Source: Echinostoma caproni | Lineage: Eukaryota; Platyhelminthes; Trematoda; Plagiorchiida; Echinostomatidae | Assembly (NCBI GenBank): GCA_900618425.1 | Contig: UZAN01039495.1 | Coordinates: 1-64,000 of the forward strand | Length of the DNA: 64,000 nucleotides | Direction of reading: 5' to 3' | In this document: positions 1-15,000 of the stretch, one piece after another | Layout of the letters: every line of letters starts with the position of its first letter | How positions within the stretch are numbered: the first letter of the stretch is position 1 | Translations under genes and position numbers: made by a program | The notes under the pieces: model-generated | Told to the model about the DNA's origin: nothing | The model's database searches: none | What the model saw: only the letters and a program-made list of their open reading frames with translations

Positions 1-33
1 ACTTTCTTCCATTTCGCATGCGTCACACTACAG

Positions 34-39
34 GCGGAT
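34..39 (+). CDS. Micro-exon GCGGAT (plus gene, possible)
   Basis: A 6-nt exon between a CACTACAG acceptor and a GTAAGT donor, open in phase 1. It lies at the window edge, so its upstream pyrimidine tract is only partly visible. The same hexamer behind a similar ATTACAG occurs at 7795-7800, followed by the poorer donor GTAGAG. Confidence 0.45.
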
Positions 40-3000
40 GTAAGTTGATTCGAGAGAGTTTGAGGTCTCAATTTTAACTTTTAGAAATAACTGTTATACA
101 GCCTATCCGAAATGGAATTCCTCTCGTACGATGTGATAACATTCCCATGGACAAATGTGTTGATCGGTTACTTTACTAAAAGTAGATGGCTGCATTGTTT
201 TGTCGTGATTTGGCGAGCTCTACCGCAGCCACTTACACCAATGATTCTCTGCACCATTTTCAGTGACTGTTAGTGCTTGCTACCTCAGCAAAGTTGTGAT
301 AAGTTAGAAGGACTTCCAGATGAATCGAAACCGAAAATAAAATTGTTTTACGTGTTTCGATCCGCATTACACGTCAACAAAGCCAGACAACCTTTTCACT
401 TACGCTGCTCCCGGCCTAAACAATACGTCTTGCATTTGTAATCGAAGTAATAAACAAAATTTATTCACATACTTTCACAAAAGGCTCAATTCAAACTGTA
501 CTAAATAAATCATGGTACAATATTCTTCATGAAAAAGTGTTCCATGATTTGCGTGTGGGTGGACTACTGCTAGGTTGCCCCGGCCAAGGCAGGTACATTC
601 TTTTGGGGAATCCACAACCAGAGCCTTTGGCTAGTCAAAGCCTGACCCGCAAGACGGCGGAGCGGTGTACGAAAACCGCCATCTATTGGGAGCCGGTTTC
701 TAGTTCATTGGACGATACGCCTTTTTGACGAGGTTTAACTTCCAAGGTGCCCAATACACCTCGATGCCCAATCGAGCCGGTAACCACAACAGCCACAACC
801 GGGAAGGAGTTTACGCCTCCTCATGGTTTGTTTGGAACCAGGGTTTTTTTCCAACTCCCTAGGTGAACCACCAGTGGTCCACCAACCCGGTTACAGCCCC
901 GGATGTCGGCTTTTCGTCCTCTCACCTTGGTGGGAAAACACCTCCACCACAAGAAGGCAGTAAGTGGGGCTTCCTCAGCAAAGGCGATTCGGGACGCTTG
1001 GTCGTATGGGAGCATTTCGTGAGGTGCAAGAAAAGAGTGATCAGCAGCAACTCCATACACCCGCCCCCCCGGCTTTTGGAAGCATTAAACAAAAATTCCC
1101 TCGTAGGTCATCACCGCTGGTAGCATCACACTTTTTGTGGCCATGTGCACATATGTCAGCAAAAGCGGTCAGTTTCATAACATCCCATGTCAATGAGACA
1201 AAGGTGAAATGAACTAGGATACTCGATGATGGACGATTGGAGATCGTGTAACCCTAACAATCTCTTACCTTATTTCATAGACATAAGAATGTAATTTACT
1301 TTCAATCAGGGACTTCCACAAAATTTTCATACTCATTACCCACCAACTGTATTTCTTTATAATTCAGGTCTCATTGGTGAGTGCGATCGAAATGAATTCC
1401 TTTTTTAGCCTGTTGGTAGCTGATTCAATCCACATCCAAACATGGAATACAGTGTGAAATGATCAATAAGTTTGAAAGTTCACTTACAGTTTATCCGCGA
1501 ATTCCGTGACTATTGATTTTAGTGTTTAAGCACTTTCTAACCGGGGACAGGTTGTAAATCATGGAACTTTCATAGACGAGGAAATTTCGATAGCGTGGGC
1601 GTTGAAGTTAACTAACTTCGGGATGATATGACAGCAAACAACATCTCATGAACTCCATTTTCGGGATTCATGATGTTTGTATTATCCCAAAACTGTCTGT
1701 TGATGCAAGCAGGGGTACAAACAATCGTATCACTGAAACATTCAGTGAGCACAATTTATTCGGAGACAATCGCAAATAAAAGTCAAATCGCTGCACTGCA
1801 AATTGCATAAATGGTGAGCATATTATTCTTATATTACACATCCCTAGTGTGACATGTATTGTGTATAACATAGCCTTCTGAATGATATGGCTATTCGGCC
1901 TACGTTACGGTGTATACGGTAAATTTCTCATTTTATTCCATTTTATTATAATCCCGGACCGATTTAAAACTATCGATCGATAATTTTCACTCTCTCCCTC
2001 CAGTAAATGAGTAGAAATGCCATGATTAAAAGTTTATGAAGACAGCGTTTTTAACAGGAAAAGAAGTTTTTTAGTTCAGAAACCGGCTCGGAAGAGGATT
2101 TTGCGTTACTATGTTATAAACAAATAATCCGGCTTGATAAAGCCCAACTCGGATGTGTAAGATGCAGAACGGTGTGTATGTGTATGCTGACTGAATATGG
2201 CAACGCTCACGCAAGGCAGAGAAAAGCTGTATTTTACAACACATTTTTCTGCATTTTTCGTGTATACCCCCCTCCCGCCCCACAAAACCGGTCGTATTTT
2301 GCACACAACAAGGTTTCGGATTATAAAACCTACCATTTTGTGTTTCCCTCTCCAATCATTCTAATCCATACAACAGGTTTGATGAGTAAGTGCCAGTAAA
2401 ACGTCCACCAGACAATTGATGTTCTTTTTGTTTAAAACGGGTGCATGTCCGATTGTCTAGCAAATGTGGGTGCCATTTTGATTTTGCAACTTGTGTTGTG
2501 ATGCAAATTGCAAAATAACAATTTTTAACTTCTATCGGGTTACAGCCCAGTTCGGTAAGTAAACAGCAAATGCCCTAATGGCCGAATTTTATCTTGGCAA
2601 TAAACATTTAGGAAATATTCAAGCAGTTGGTCTAATTATCACCGAGGATACAAATAAACGTTTTATGCAATAACTATAGAATTGCGAACAATTAGTTTCT
2701 GTGCAAAACGATGACCTCGAGATTGACTTACTAGGTAGTATGGGACATTTGAGACAACAGTGTGCCAAAGGAAGATTTCCCCAAACGTCGTATCCGAACA
2801 CACACTGGTCGTCAAAAGACACGACAGGAGAAGAAGTCACAAATCTCAATCCACAGATATGCGGAAAATCACATCTTCGCATTGAAGAACGCAAGAATAA
2901 TCATCGGAATAGGCACCAACAAGTTAACATGGGAATTCATCGGAGCATGGCACTCCAGAACGGACGGTATAAATAAGCCTATAGAACTCGAACCTATTTA

Positions 3001-6000
3001 TCACTATCTAAGGAAATACTGATGACCCGATGCTGCCTCGGCTAGAACCGAACCGAAATCAGTTCTAAGCAGTTCTAACCAGTTTGGTCAGGGTTCAAAA
3101 CCGGTTTGTGGTTGGTCTAGGAAAGCCGGTAGACCGATGAAAAAAAAAGAAAAAGGTCATCGTGGCAACAAAACGGACAATGAAATCACAGTCAACGGTT
3201 GCTATTGACCAATAGGATTAGAGGGCCACAAATAGCCAATCAAAACCCTTAATCAGAACTATATAGATATATCCCATCCCCAGTGAACACTGACGTTTCC
3301 CCAAAGTCACACAGTGAATGTTACCCACTACCAACCCATCAACACTAACAAAACATGTGTTCCCCCTTAAATTCATCCCGGTTGAATACCTGCTGCGCGT
3401 TCGGTATGCAGGAACCGGTCATCACAAGGAGATATGTGTTATTCCTTCTATCAGTATAAACCATGGGTTCTGTGTGTTTATCTGCTCAAAAGCACTGATG
3501 ATGGTCCCCTACGGACGGTGTGAGTTCATATATCGTCGGTTGCTAGGCACTGGAAACTATTATTACATAACCGTGTCCTATAACCTAATCCTCAAAGATT
3601 GGAGTAAAGCGGTAACGAGATGGCAGGCTCTACTGTCCCCTAAGTAAGAATAGAAGAAAAAACGTTTGACTTCTCGACCACTGCAAACATCTGCCTTATC
3701 ACAATCAGAAGAAATTTAGTCTAGAATAATTCCAATGTTACCTGGAGAATGAAACACAGACGAGGGGGCAATAAAATGTCACGTAACGAGCTTATTCTGA
3801 ACAGTCACACGTAGGTCACATTTTGTGCTTGCTCTTGACCAATTGTTCTTTCTCTTCTGTTCGTCAAAACAGCGCTCATTAAGCAATTGAGTAAGTATAT
3901 CTTTGACTAATAAAAGTTGGTTTTTCACGACAGTTTGGTATAATATCATATATATCTCTGGTTAGAACAAAGTGTTATATGGATCACACACATATAGGAC
4001 AAATAATGAATGACTAAAATTAAACGAAACCCGGAACCCATACCCCATAAAAATCTTCAATTACAGTGCAAGACCAGCTTGTTCCTTTGATTAACTTCTT
4101 TAATCGGAATGCAGAGTAAATTGATTTGTACATATAGGCGGTGAAAGTTTAAATTTCCTAATCACCCTAGATTGTGAATGGTTAGTTTGATTTTGTTCGA
4201 TATTTTTATTAATAGCAGTTTGAAAAAAAATAAATGCATCCATTTGCCTACCTGAAAAAGATCAAAGAATATTGATTTTCACAATGTTTGTCCCTCCCTA
4301 TCTTGATTCACTTAGTGAATGCAATCGGTGAGTGGATTTATATCTCACATTTCACACATTCTAATATCATTTCTGATTCTCTGTACCTATTTTATGTTAC
4401 CTTAAATGTTCCGGTTACGCTAAGAAATTCCATACCTCGCCTTGGGCATATTTGATCAATTCTCAAACAAAATATGGACTCTATTGGAACAAACGAAGAG
4501 GACGAGGAAAAGTGAATTCATTCTGCTAACTCTCAGTTGTTTCAGTCATCGATCGTTAATCTCATACAGCATCCAAGGTCACCGTTCAAAGTCAAAGGTC
4601 AAAGTCACCACAATATCTTCGAGATGGGGATGAATTCGAACGTAACGTCTTAAGAAAGAAGAGGATTTTGTTCCCCAGCCAAAAACACAAAGCTTTACCA
4701 CAAATCGTAGGAAAAACTAATCCACGTCTCTGAGCGATTCCCAGTTTCCTCTACCTGGTTTGCCCGTCATTTATAAATTGAACTGATGCGTGCGATGTGA
4801 AGATTGTTTTAACGTTTCAGTGCATATCTATCGTTTTGGCTGCTTCTTTGGCTCCGGTTCATTTTTCAAGATCTACAGAAACTCGAGCAACAATCGTCTT
4901 GTTGTCTTATCAGTATAATTTGTTGAAGTTGCATTTGTGTGTGTGTGTATTGAATGGCTGACAGGATGCACCACTATCATACACACCCGTACTTAGCGTT
5001 ACAATTGAACGCACGACACACGTCCAGTTGGATTCAAGCGGATAGAGACTAGCAAAAACAGGGAGAAATATGAAGAAATTTATGCTCAAACTGGCTTTTT
5101 GTTGTTGTTGCGCGTAAGAGAAAACGAAACAACCCAAGAATATCTGACACCGACTTGCCGATTTAAACAGAACGGTTATCGTGAACAATTCACAACTTTC
5201 AATCTAATAATCTCTGTTCACTGTGCCCTTTTCTGGTACCCACACACACATGCAATCACCAGCTGAAATCATGTTGAAATCATGCTTTTTCCATGATAAT
5301 TTATTTTTCAATTCCATTTCCAGGTCTGAGTGAGTTTGCGTTTTCCGAAGTCATGGATGTGTCACTGATCTTACGATCAATCCAGCGTTTGATATGAAAT
5401 CCTCAGTTTTAGCTGCACGGTTATCTTCATATTTTATCAGTTTAAGCACGTTCTGTTTAGTCAGCTCTACACGGTGATACATAGTGATCGTGATCAATTG
5501 TCGAAGTATTGAGCCATAAGTTGTCACTGATGAGAACGCCTTTCTACCACTAAGCCCTATTCATGTCATACAGAACCAAGTATTCGAATGAAACGACACT
5601 GATTTTGTGTGATTCATACCGTAAACAGTTTGGCGCTTAGTACCGGATCTTGTCAAAGCACTAGTTGTTTACTCTTCCCGTTTGTGAAATTGTGTAATCC
5701 GCATTTGCACCTGGACTAAACAGCTATTGTATTCGTCTTCTCTTTACTATTTACGTTATTATATAGTATGCGATAGGCATCAGTTCCGAGATGTAGTGAA
5801 ATTGTCCAGGACATAAGTCATATCACGTTGCCATAATAGTTCCCCTTCTCAATGAGATAGATTAAATTAGCAACGTACTTTTTACAAAGGTAAATGCCAG
5901 AATTTTTTTGGATAACTTCATTTCTTTTTTTATGAATTCATTTCCTGATATACTTTATATACTTGAATGAATTAGATTGATTTAGAAGCGACCTGGTTGC

Positions 6001-9000
6001 TACGGAAACATGATTGATGATGAAACAGTGTTTCAGTCATATGACTCCAGCACTAAACACGTGACGAATCAAACTGGATGAAAAGAGCGTTACCACCGCA
6101 TGCCATAACTTGTCTTGATCCGATCATGTTCTTCCTCTTTTCACGGATTCCCTGAGATGTTCATGTTTTGTCTATTCGACATGTGTAACTTTGCATATTG
6201 TGGTTCATTCGCATCCAAGCATGTATGCATGGCATGAATTTCTCAACCAGTTCTCGATTGATGACTTTAACTGAGTTACTGCAAGATACACGTGCAGTTG
6301 AACATGGTGTATATATGTGGTTTCAGCGAACTAAGCGGTCGCTTGGGAGTAAAGTAATTCTCGCAGGTAACACCTTTTTCAAATGCATTTTATTGTGGTG
6401 GTGGTGGTGGATGTTTGTTCCATATTCTATCATTATGATCACAGTTTCTTGATAATAATTTGTTTTTGCAATCACGTTACGTAGGCAACACTGGTGAGTA
6501 ATATTCCACGAGCAGAAACTATTTTTCACATTATTTCATTTTTCATTTTGTTTATGGCTTGACTATTTACTGTGCTTAATTATCTTGGTCTCTGGAACGA
6601 AAGGTTAATAAGACATGTGGATTGTTGTTTAAACAGTTCTTTCTATTTAGTTCTGATTTCTTTTTTTTTTGGCAAATCACTTTAACGACAGAAAATAGTT
6701 AACCACATTGTCCCCTAAGTTTGTTCTAACTACTCTCTACGGTTTATTTCTCACCCCTTTAAACACTATTCCAAACAGGTGCGGGAATGGCTGGTAAGTA
6801 GGATTTTGACTATTCATATAGATGTAAATATACATAGTAGTCAAACGTTGAAACAAAATGGTCAACTTTTGGGATAGGGGTTGAGCTCAGAGACGAAAGG
6901 ATCCGAAAGCACAATAAGTTGTACAGATTCAGTGAGCTCGACACGGATTGCAAATCCCCACACATAGTCCTTAGCCTACTCGAGCGATCAATTTTGACTA
7001 CATGCATATCTACTTTGTGCTCCGGTTCTGCTGTAAACTTCATGATACTATCGTATGTGTACGTGCCGGATAGTACGCACTCAACAGGAATTGAAATAAC
7101 CATGGCAAAACAAAACAAAAATTACGTTAAAAGATAATCTGCGATAAAAATTGACTTTCCAGTGCTTCTTCTGCAACGATTTCGTATAGAACCGTAGAAA
7201 TTGAAAACGTCGGATTCCTGTTTTACTGTGTTCTTTTAGTGACTCCTCATAGAAGCTATGTCTGGCCATCGGGGGAAACAACCCCATCTCTCGACAACAA
7301 AATAACTTTGTCCCAATCGAAGCTACCACCAGATAGAAAACATCACTACCAACAGCGAGTACTGTCAGCGGGATAAAAAGCAGTACAATTTTAATTCTAC
7401 AACCTTTTTTCACCAGAATGAACGAGTCTGTTTCTATTGTATAGCGTTTTATTCCTTATACCTATGGACGGTGAATGGGAGACAATTGCAAGAAGATGAT
7501 GAAATTTCCCTGAATCGGGGCGCCATAAACGAAATTTTGTTGACTGCAATCAACAATGAACGGTATTCGTCCACTGTGCTGGAAACTCTTTGTGTAATAT
7601 GGGGACCAAGCGAAATGAACAGGGAAATAGTGCTACGGAAAAACTGTGATTTATTGCACGACGTTATGGAGTTCTGCTTCACTTAATCCGGTAGCGGTTA
7701 AACAAAGACGATAAGGTAACGAAAACCGGTGAAAGGTAGCACTATGAGTGTATCAATGTTTAGGGTATTGCGAACACAGCAGAATGGATTACAGGCGGAT
7801 GTAGAGAACGTGCAATGCCAGATAGAACTGAGTCAGGTAGATCGTTGCAATCAGCGAGATGTTAATTTGCTATGAAGTAGACAAACAACGCACCAGAAAC
7901 ACATTCATGCATACAGTTTACCGTTGGATCGGAAGAGGATTAGTGTGATTAGCCTCCTGGTCTGTCGCAACAATGTATGTCATTCACCAGTAAAATGCTT
8001 CTTTCGTCTTTGCTCTTGTTCGACTAAAATTCCATGTGATCTGCATTACAGGTGGAATGGGTAAGCACCGCAAAATGCCCGGTTTAAAATTGATCATGAT
8101 GGATAAATTGTTTAGTCAAATTTTGAGTGTCTAGGATAGAGGAATAAAATGAGGGTGTGTTATGAAACTGAGCTGATTACTAGTCGTTCTTTTTCTTATG
8201 GAATTGTCTAGAGAATGTCATTTACAGTTGACTATAAAAACAAAACACACCGGGAATATGCCTGTGGTCAATACAACTACATATTCCGTACGGATTTTTG
8301 CCTTAATAGCCATGAATAATCCATGGAAATAGTTGAGCGCGTGATGAGAAATTGTTTTTTACACGGATTTACAAATTGGTCTATGTAAAGCAGGGTACGG
8401 AGCTGCTCTTCAAAAGCACCACCATAAATGGCATTACGAAAAAAAACACAAGCAAAATAACGCTCCCCTGCAATTACAATTTTTTTGCGTTTAGTAAAAA
8501 CGCATCAAATGCCTATCCTAAGACAGTTACCTTAATATAAATATGTGAACAAGAGATTTTGTTCAGTAATATATTCAGTTAATAAACCGTATAAATTGCT
8601 CTGTTTTCGCATTATTTGAGCCTGTTTTGTATGGCACCATTCTAACTATGATGCAAAATATTTACCGGAAATGGGGAGACGTTCCAGGCTAATAATTGGA
8701 TTGGGGTGCTACCTATTCTGATTAGCTGCATTGCAAATGCTCCATCGATTCACAGGGCACTCAGGCTTCAATATGGTAAATGTTTTCGGCTCACGTAGAA
8801 AGATAGAATCTGTATCTTAGACCAATAGATGATTGGCTTAATGTTATCATTCCATAAACATTTTCCATGCCAAATTACCCGGATGGTGCATCGATCCATA
8901 ACAGGATGATTAGGATGATTCTCTGTCAACACTTGAGCAGCATAGGATTCAGAACTGATCCTGCTCTTGTGCAAGTCCAACAATCATANCGATCGAGTTC

Positions 9001-12000
9001 ATTCATCAATCGGTCGAATAGTTCAACGGTAACAACTACAGGTGACAACAACAGCATCACAGCCATTACGAACCTGTGATTGGACGGTCTGCATTCCGGG
9101 TTGAGAGAGAATACAAGCTGCGCATAGCGCCGAAAACAAACTAATCAGATCGCAGATAGGTTGTAGCGAAGTTCATTCTATCACGTTATGGTTGAGAAGG
9201 ACAAAATGATGCGAAACCATAGATCAATCGCTTTGTAATTCACTTTAATCAAATACAAAAGGTACTGGTTGTTTACAAACAAACAGGACGATTGGGTGTA
9301 ACTTATAGCAGGAAGAGTAACTGGTATACTGGTATTTTTACAATCAAATACATTCTTCCGGGCATAGTCTAGGCAGTGCTTTCTCCAGTGTTTCAGTCGT
9401 ATATGTGATACTGGTTATTCTATAGCTCTATTGGTGTCCCGTGTTCCGGTACCAGCTCCTCATCAGACCAACTAAATGAATCGGTAAATATTAGTAGATT
9501 TTATTGTAGTGCTTGTGAGCACAATCATGAACACTGTTGAAGCTTCAAAAATCTTACATCTACATTCAGACTGTTGGCCAGTTAGTTCGGTGCTGTTCAC
9601 ATTGGCCGCCAAATGAGAAATTACCAATCGGTTGTGTTCTTATCTAAGCAGGTGTGGTTGAGTGCACAGTGACAGGAAGTTAGTGCAAAAGCAAACGTGT
9701 TTTACTCTGCATCGACATTTCATCGGGATATGTTCAATGTTCAGTGTTCACTGTTCAATGTTCTTCAATTAGAGGCAGAGGGTAATTTCCCGTATGAGCC
9801 TCATCACCACAGACTCGAAGATCTCATTCATGATAGATCTGCATACCACATTGTTCGCAGGACGCTGTCGAGCTTCCTCTTGAACATTTTATCATTGACC
9901 TCTTCCACCACGTCAGCTGGAAGGGAGTTCCAAAGGTTGGTTACCCTTCGCGATAGCCGGAACCGAAGAGGTAATCCTACGGACGAAAGCTTCAACAGCG
10001 TAAGTCCATGTCCACGAGTCCTGGTCTGCTCGCGCAGAGGGAAATACTCCATCAACTCTGGACCCATGTCACCGCGAAGAATACGTCGCACACAGATAAT
10101 ATCACCCCGTACTCGACGATAGGACTCCGGAAACAATCCAGTCGCATGCAATCGTTCGGTGTAGCAACACCCGCGTAACCCGGCAATCATACGGATGACA
10201 GCTCGTTGAACTCTCTCCAGGTTCACCATTTCATAGCCGTAACTGTGTTTCATTAGGCTGGAACAATTCATTCCTAGTCAAGATTGGAACACATATGTGA
10301 GTGGCACGAAGTTTAGTAACTGCTTAGTTCATGACTACCAAAGAAATTATCATAGGGACTAGCTGAAAGTTTGGGCCACTTAATTTGAATCAAAGTAAAA
10401 AGAAAAAAGTAATTTGATTGTATGAACAGTTATGTAAGACACAATCACATGACGATTAGGTGAGAAAATAACTCAACAAATTTACAAAACTACCTGCATA
10501 CGATCCTTTATTCCTCTCGTAGGTGGCCGAGGTAAGTCAGGGTTCAATTTACTTACACTAAAATCCTAAGCACAACTGATCGAAAACGGTGAATCAAACC
10601 AAATGAGCATTTGTGGATCATTATCGTATCACCTATCGCTGAGCATCTGTGAAAAGCACTGCTAAGTCACCTCGTTCACCAGAGCGTAGAGCACGTGTGT
10701 GGAGTACATGAAAGAGACCGGAGGCAATCGCTTTTGGCATGAGACTAATGGTGGAATTGATTTGTTTACATCATGAATTCGTCGTGTGATATGAGGCGTG
10801 AGCTGAAAAGCTGGGAAGCACTGGACAGCTGTTTTGCTCTGTTGGGGTCCAGTACTTCCCAGCCTTTTAGCTCACGCCTCATTTACATAACGAATTCATG
10901 TTGTGAAAAAATTGTTTTTCTTGTTGTTGTTTATGAAACAAAACTACGAATTATACTGACCACTATTACATAGGGTCAGTGCTTCTCCTAAACTCGGTCA
11001 GTGAGGATACGCTTGTGAATCTCCAAATCAATTCACCGATTACACCATCATTGATTTTTGTGTTTATACTCCTTTAATACTAAATATCGTACATTAAATC
11101 GATATATATATATATATATATATATGTTTGCTTCCTCTCACAGGTGGTGGTGGTGGTAGTAAGCGACAATAATACTGAAACAAAATTGTGTAATGTCTAA
11201 GCGGGAGCGGATTTTGTGAAATTGAAGTGAAAAAACCTCGGCTTAGTAATTTGATCAATGATAATTAGTTTAATTATGATCTTAGTTAACGCCTCTATTT
11301 TAACATGGAACCGGATGGACATTAGTTTAATCGAATAACATGAAACGCAAGAACCAGTTCCACTGAACCAAGTTAAATACCGATCTTCAGGATTAAACGC
11401 ATTCATCCGTGTGTGTGTATGCGCTACCGCGTGTGTCAAGGCATGCTTATTTTGATGGCATATTTGAAGACTGCCGAGTCACTCTCAAAAACACCATATA
11501 GCACCAACGGCCTTTTGAATGGAGGCCAATGACAAACTGAAATACTTCCTGTTAAATAAAGTCCTAAACAACAGGGATAGGCTTGCGCTGCAGTGAGCCA
11601 TACCACATCGGTCAGACACACCCGATGATCAAGGGCGTTCACTGTGAATTACTTAGTGAGGCACATGGGTTTTATTTTATCCAATCGCATTGCTGGATCT
11701 GCCAATAAAATGCCCATTGTCACACAAACTTTAAGATAAACGTTAAACAATCCATTGAACAACATTATAAGAATATCGTTTTGGGGCAAAAAAATTTTAT
11801 TGATTTCTATAATGGAATTGGAGGTACACCTGAACTTTTGTGTTAAATTTATTATAATATATAATACAAATTCGAATTTATGCGGACCGCTATTGGTAAC
11901 ACAGATGGTAGAAAATGTCACCTAAATGAGTCATCATAACTCATGGTCTGTTATTTAGTGGGGTGGGTTGGAAGCTGATGCAATACTATGGATCTCTGTG

Positions 12001-15000
12001 ACGTAACGCGCAACATTCGAACCAGTTACTAACCCAAATAGAACTTGAAATCGCCTAATGCGATGGATTCATCACTTTGCATAGCATAAATTACCAATGG
12101 ATCAAATCGAGTAATCGATTCTGTTAGCGGTGATCAATTGTAAAGAAGTGAAACGATTTAAAGCCTGTTTGATCTCAGGCTTGGTTATCGTTTGGACTGC
12201 AAGCGACAGACTCAATGTGGAAGAAAACAAGCATGTCACAAACCACTGCACCTTTTCACAAACCTAGTGAACGCGTCATGCATAGCATCCAATTAACTAT
12301 AGTTCATCATCTCTCGATCAGTTTACTCTGGTCTGACTCGAACAAATCAGACAATGAATCATTCTTGCTCGAACAGAAACCGTTTGCATTTAGTCCATGG
12401 TTCACGCAACAACTGATCATTCACACAAAATCTGGGTTTCTTCTCCAGTAGTTTCAGAAAATATTCTGCTGCTCTAGTTCAGAGCACTCTATCTCAATTT
12501 TGTTTAAGATCTCCGACTGCGTTACTTCAGCATGTAATACACACAGCAACCGAGGGACTTTGTTCTTAAGACTCTCTCAATGGTGGTGAAGATTTGTCAC
12601 CGGTGTTCATCAGCAGCGTTCAATATATGCAAAAACCGACAAATTTCATAATAAGCATTTTCACGGGAAATACTTGTATAGTAGAAAAATAAGGTACTAT
12701 CTAAGCTGTTGAAAAAATCCGCCACTGTGCTACTTCAAGATTTTTCTCGTCCTTTGTTGCTCTGAGTAATCATTAATAAATAATTGAGAAATTTATTTGT
12801 CATTTGATTTCATAAGATGCAAGCTAACCATTAACTAGCTTTTACAGATCGCACTTATTTGCTAGTTCATTAGCACAAACAAATAACCGTACAATTGCTT
12901 AGCCAAAACAATTGGCATGAAGGGCAAACCAAATTCCTACCCACACACATACACACACAGACACACACATAGAGAGAACCATTCCTCATTGCGTAGAGAA
13001 ATGCGTGTCACAGACGTGGCGTAAACCATCAATTGAACAGTTTAGACTCACGGTAGAATTTTACTTTATACGTGTACTTGGATAGTCAGGTGCAATACTC
13101 ACGCTGTGCTTTTCGTTCTCTCATCACAGTGTACTAGAGGATCTAACGCGTAAGTGGGAATACTAACTATTATACGACTGAAATTAAGCATTCGCATGGA
13201 TAAAACTATTCTAAACAAGCAACACTACATTATGAATGTAATATTTTACGGAAGCTGAAAAGTNTGGGCAACATAAATACAATCCCATAGGGGGCCCTGA
13301 AGTGTTGAACAATCATCAACCGCTTTTGGGACGTTGCTATTCCCAGCGCTGTGGGTGAAGAGGGGGGACATGTCGAATACATTCATGGATGTAGCCCACA
13401 ACCAGTGGTGTTAATATGTAGATTAACGTATGAACAGAAGTTACATATTGAATGTTTTAGCAATTTGACAATCATACAATTTGCCAATCATAATAGTCCG
13501 TCGATTTCGATAAACAGTCTCGTGATGAGGAAGTCTGAAGGGTGATGGGTCGAAATCACTATCTATTTTCCTGCGCCGCTCTTCACAAATATGTATAAGT
13601 TATGTGTGAAATGAAATCCAGTATAGCGTGTTTAATGGGGTATGTTTGCTCAAAACAGTACAAACGACCAGCTTTAGTTGAAAGTATTCCATTTGTGGGA
13701 CTAGACAGACAATTGCTTTACCCTTCATCACCGTCCGCGAAACGAATTGCGTGATTGCCATCAAAGAGAATATTTGAACTAACCTCAATTGATACACCTG
13801 TTTCATTATGGTTTTGTCTGGTTACCAGTGACAATACGGATGACTTCAATGTGCGGATATATCCGCCATTCAAATTGGGACCACAAGTTACCGCGAAGCT
13901 TGATTCTATAGATTTCTGGGTCTTTAGTTGACTGCATTTGCTGATTTGCAGGATAAGAACATGTTGTCTGCAAGAAATTCAGTAAAAGAAGGCTTGCTTG
14001 TTGACCTGTCGATGGACATTTACTTAGTCAGTACATCAATTGTGTTTTGCTAAAATAAGCAAACAACCGTTGATATTTTAGTAGTTTATTAAATGAAGGT
14101 ATTTGGGACGGGGAAAGGGGGTCGGGCGAATCGATTTTATGAGGCATGTTGTCATGTAAAGAGTCACAGACGCTTGATCGAAAAAGTTGTAGTAGCTATT
14201 TCGATCTAGTCGAGTCTCCTCAGATCGGTGCAACTCCATCGAGCAGCGAATTCATATCAGGCAAATCTCCATACCTGAGCAAATGATGGCATTGTTTCTC
14301 ATTTTACCTCTATATAATTACTGTTGCATTCACTTTCTGTATGACAAAATTCGACAATACATTTATTCATCAAGAAAAATAAAGGATTTGTGAAGATTGT
14401 AGGTCAATTATTTTTCAAAATACGAGATAATCTGTTCATCTATGTGGTTTGTTTGATTTCGACGGGTACATACATCTCGATCCAATGCTCATGTCATGTG
14501 ATTTCAACTGGATGTCTTTTTACATCTTGTCAACAGCTCGTGGGTGGTTCAAACATATCCGATTCTACATGGTCCGGATTTTCCTGGAGTGTTTCAGTTT
14601 ATCTATTCTGATGTGTTTCTGTTATGCGTTCCTATTAAACCTATCGCTGGATTTCAAGTTATTCCAAAAATGGCTTCCATTTTTCTGTCTTCTTTATGTG
14701 GTGGAGCGTAAGATTGTACACATACGCTTGGTGAAGATAATTCACTTGCCAGGATTGGGTATCGATCAGCTTCAACATAGGAAGTTCCGATGCAATCGAA
14801 CACCTGGTAAATGAGCTAGTCTCGCGAACCGTTGTGTCCCTTATTCTGTCGTGAATCCAGGCAGTATCTTCTATTTTATTCACGATTCAGTCCCCGGGTT
14901 CAATGTGATTTTCATCTGGGTTACTTTTGTGGCATTTGCGCAAATAGTTCTCTTTATTTTGACGTTTCCTCGGTGATATCATTCTTTAGAAATGGGTGTG

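Noticed and set aside
10557..10565. 9-nt minus-strand exon candidate with a GTAAGT donor
   Set aside because: Isolated, carries a stop in phase 1 and overlaps no other minus-strand exon chain.
13952..13981. 30-nt plus-strand exon candidate
   Set aside because: Stop in phase 1 and a weak GTAAAA donor.
14449..14814. 121-codon hydrophobic plus-strand frame
   Set aside because: T-rich DNA gives such frames by chance; no domain, and it lies in an intron just before the exon at 15030.
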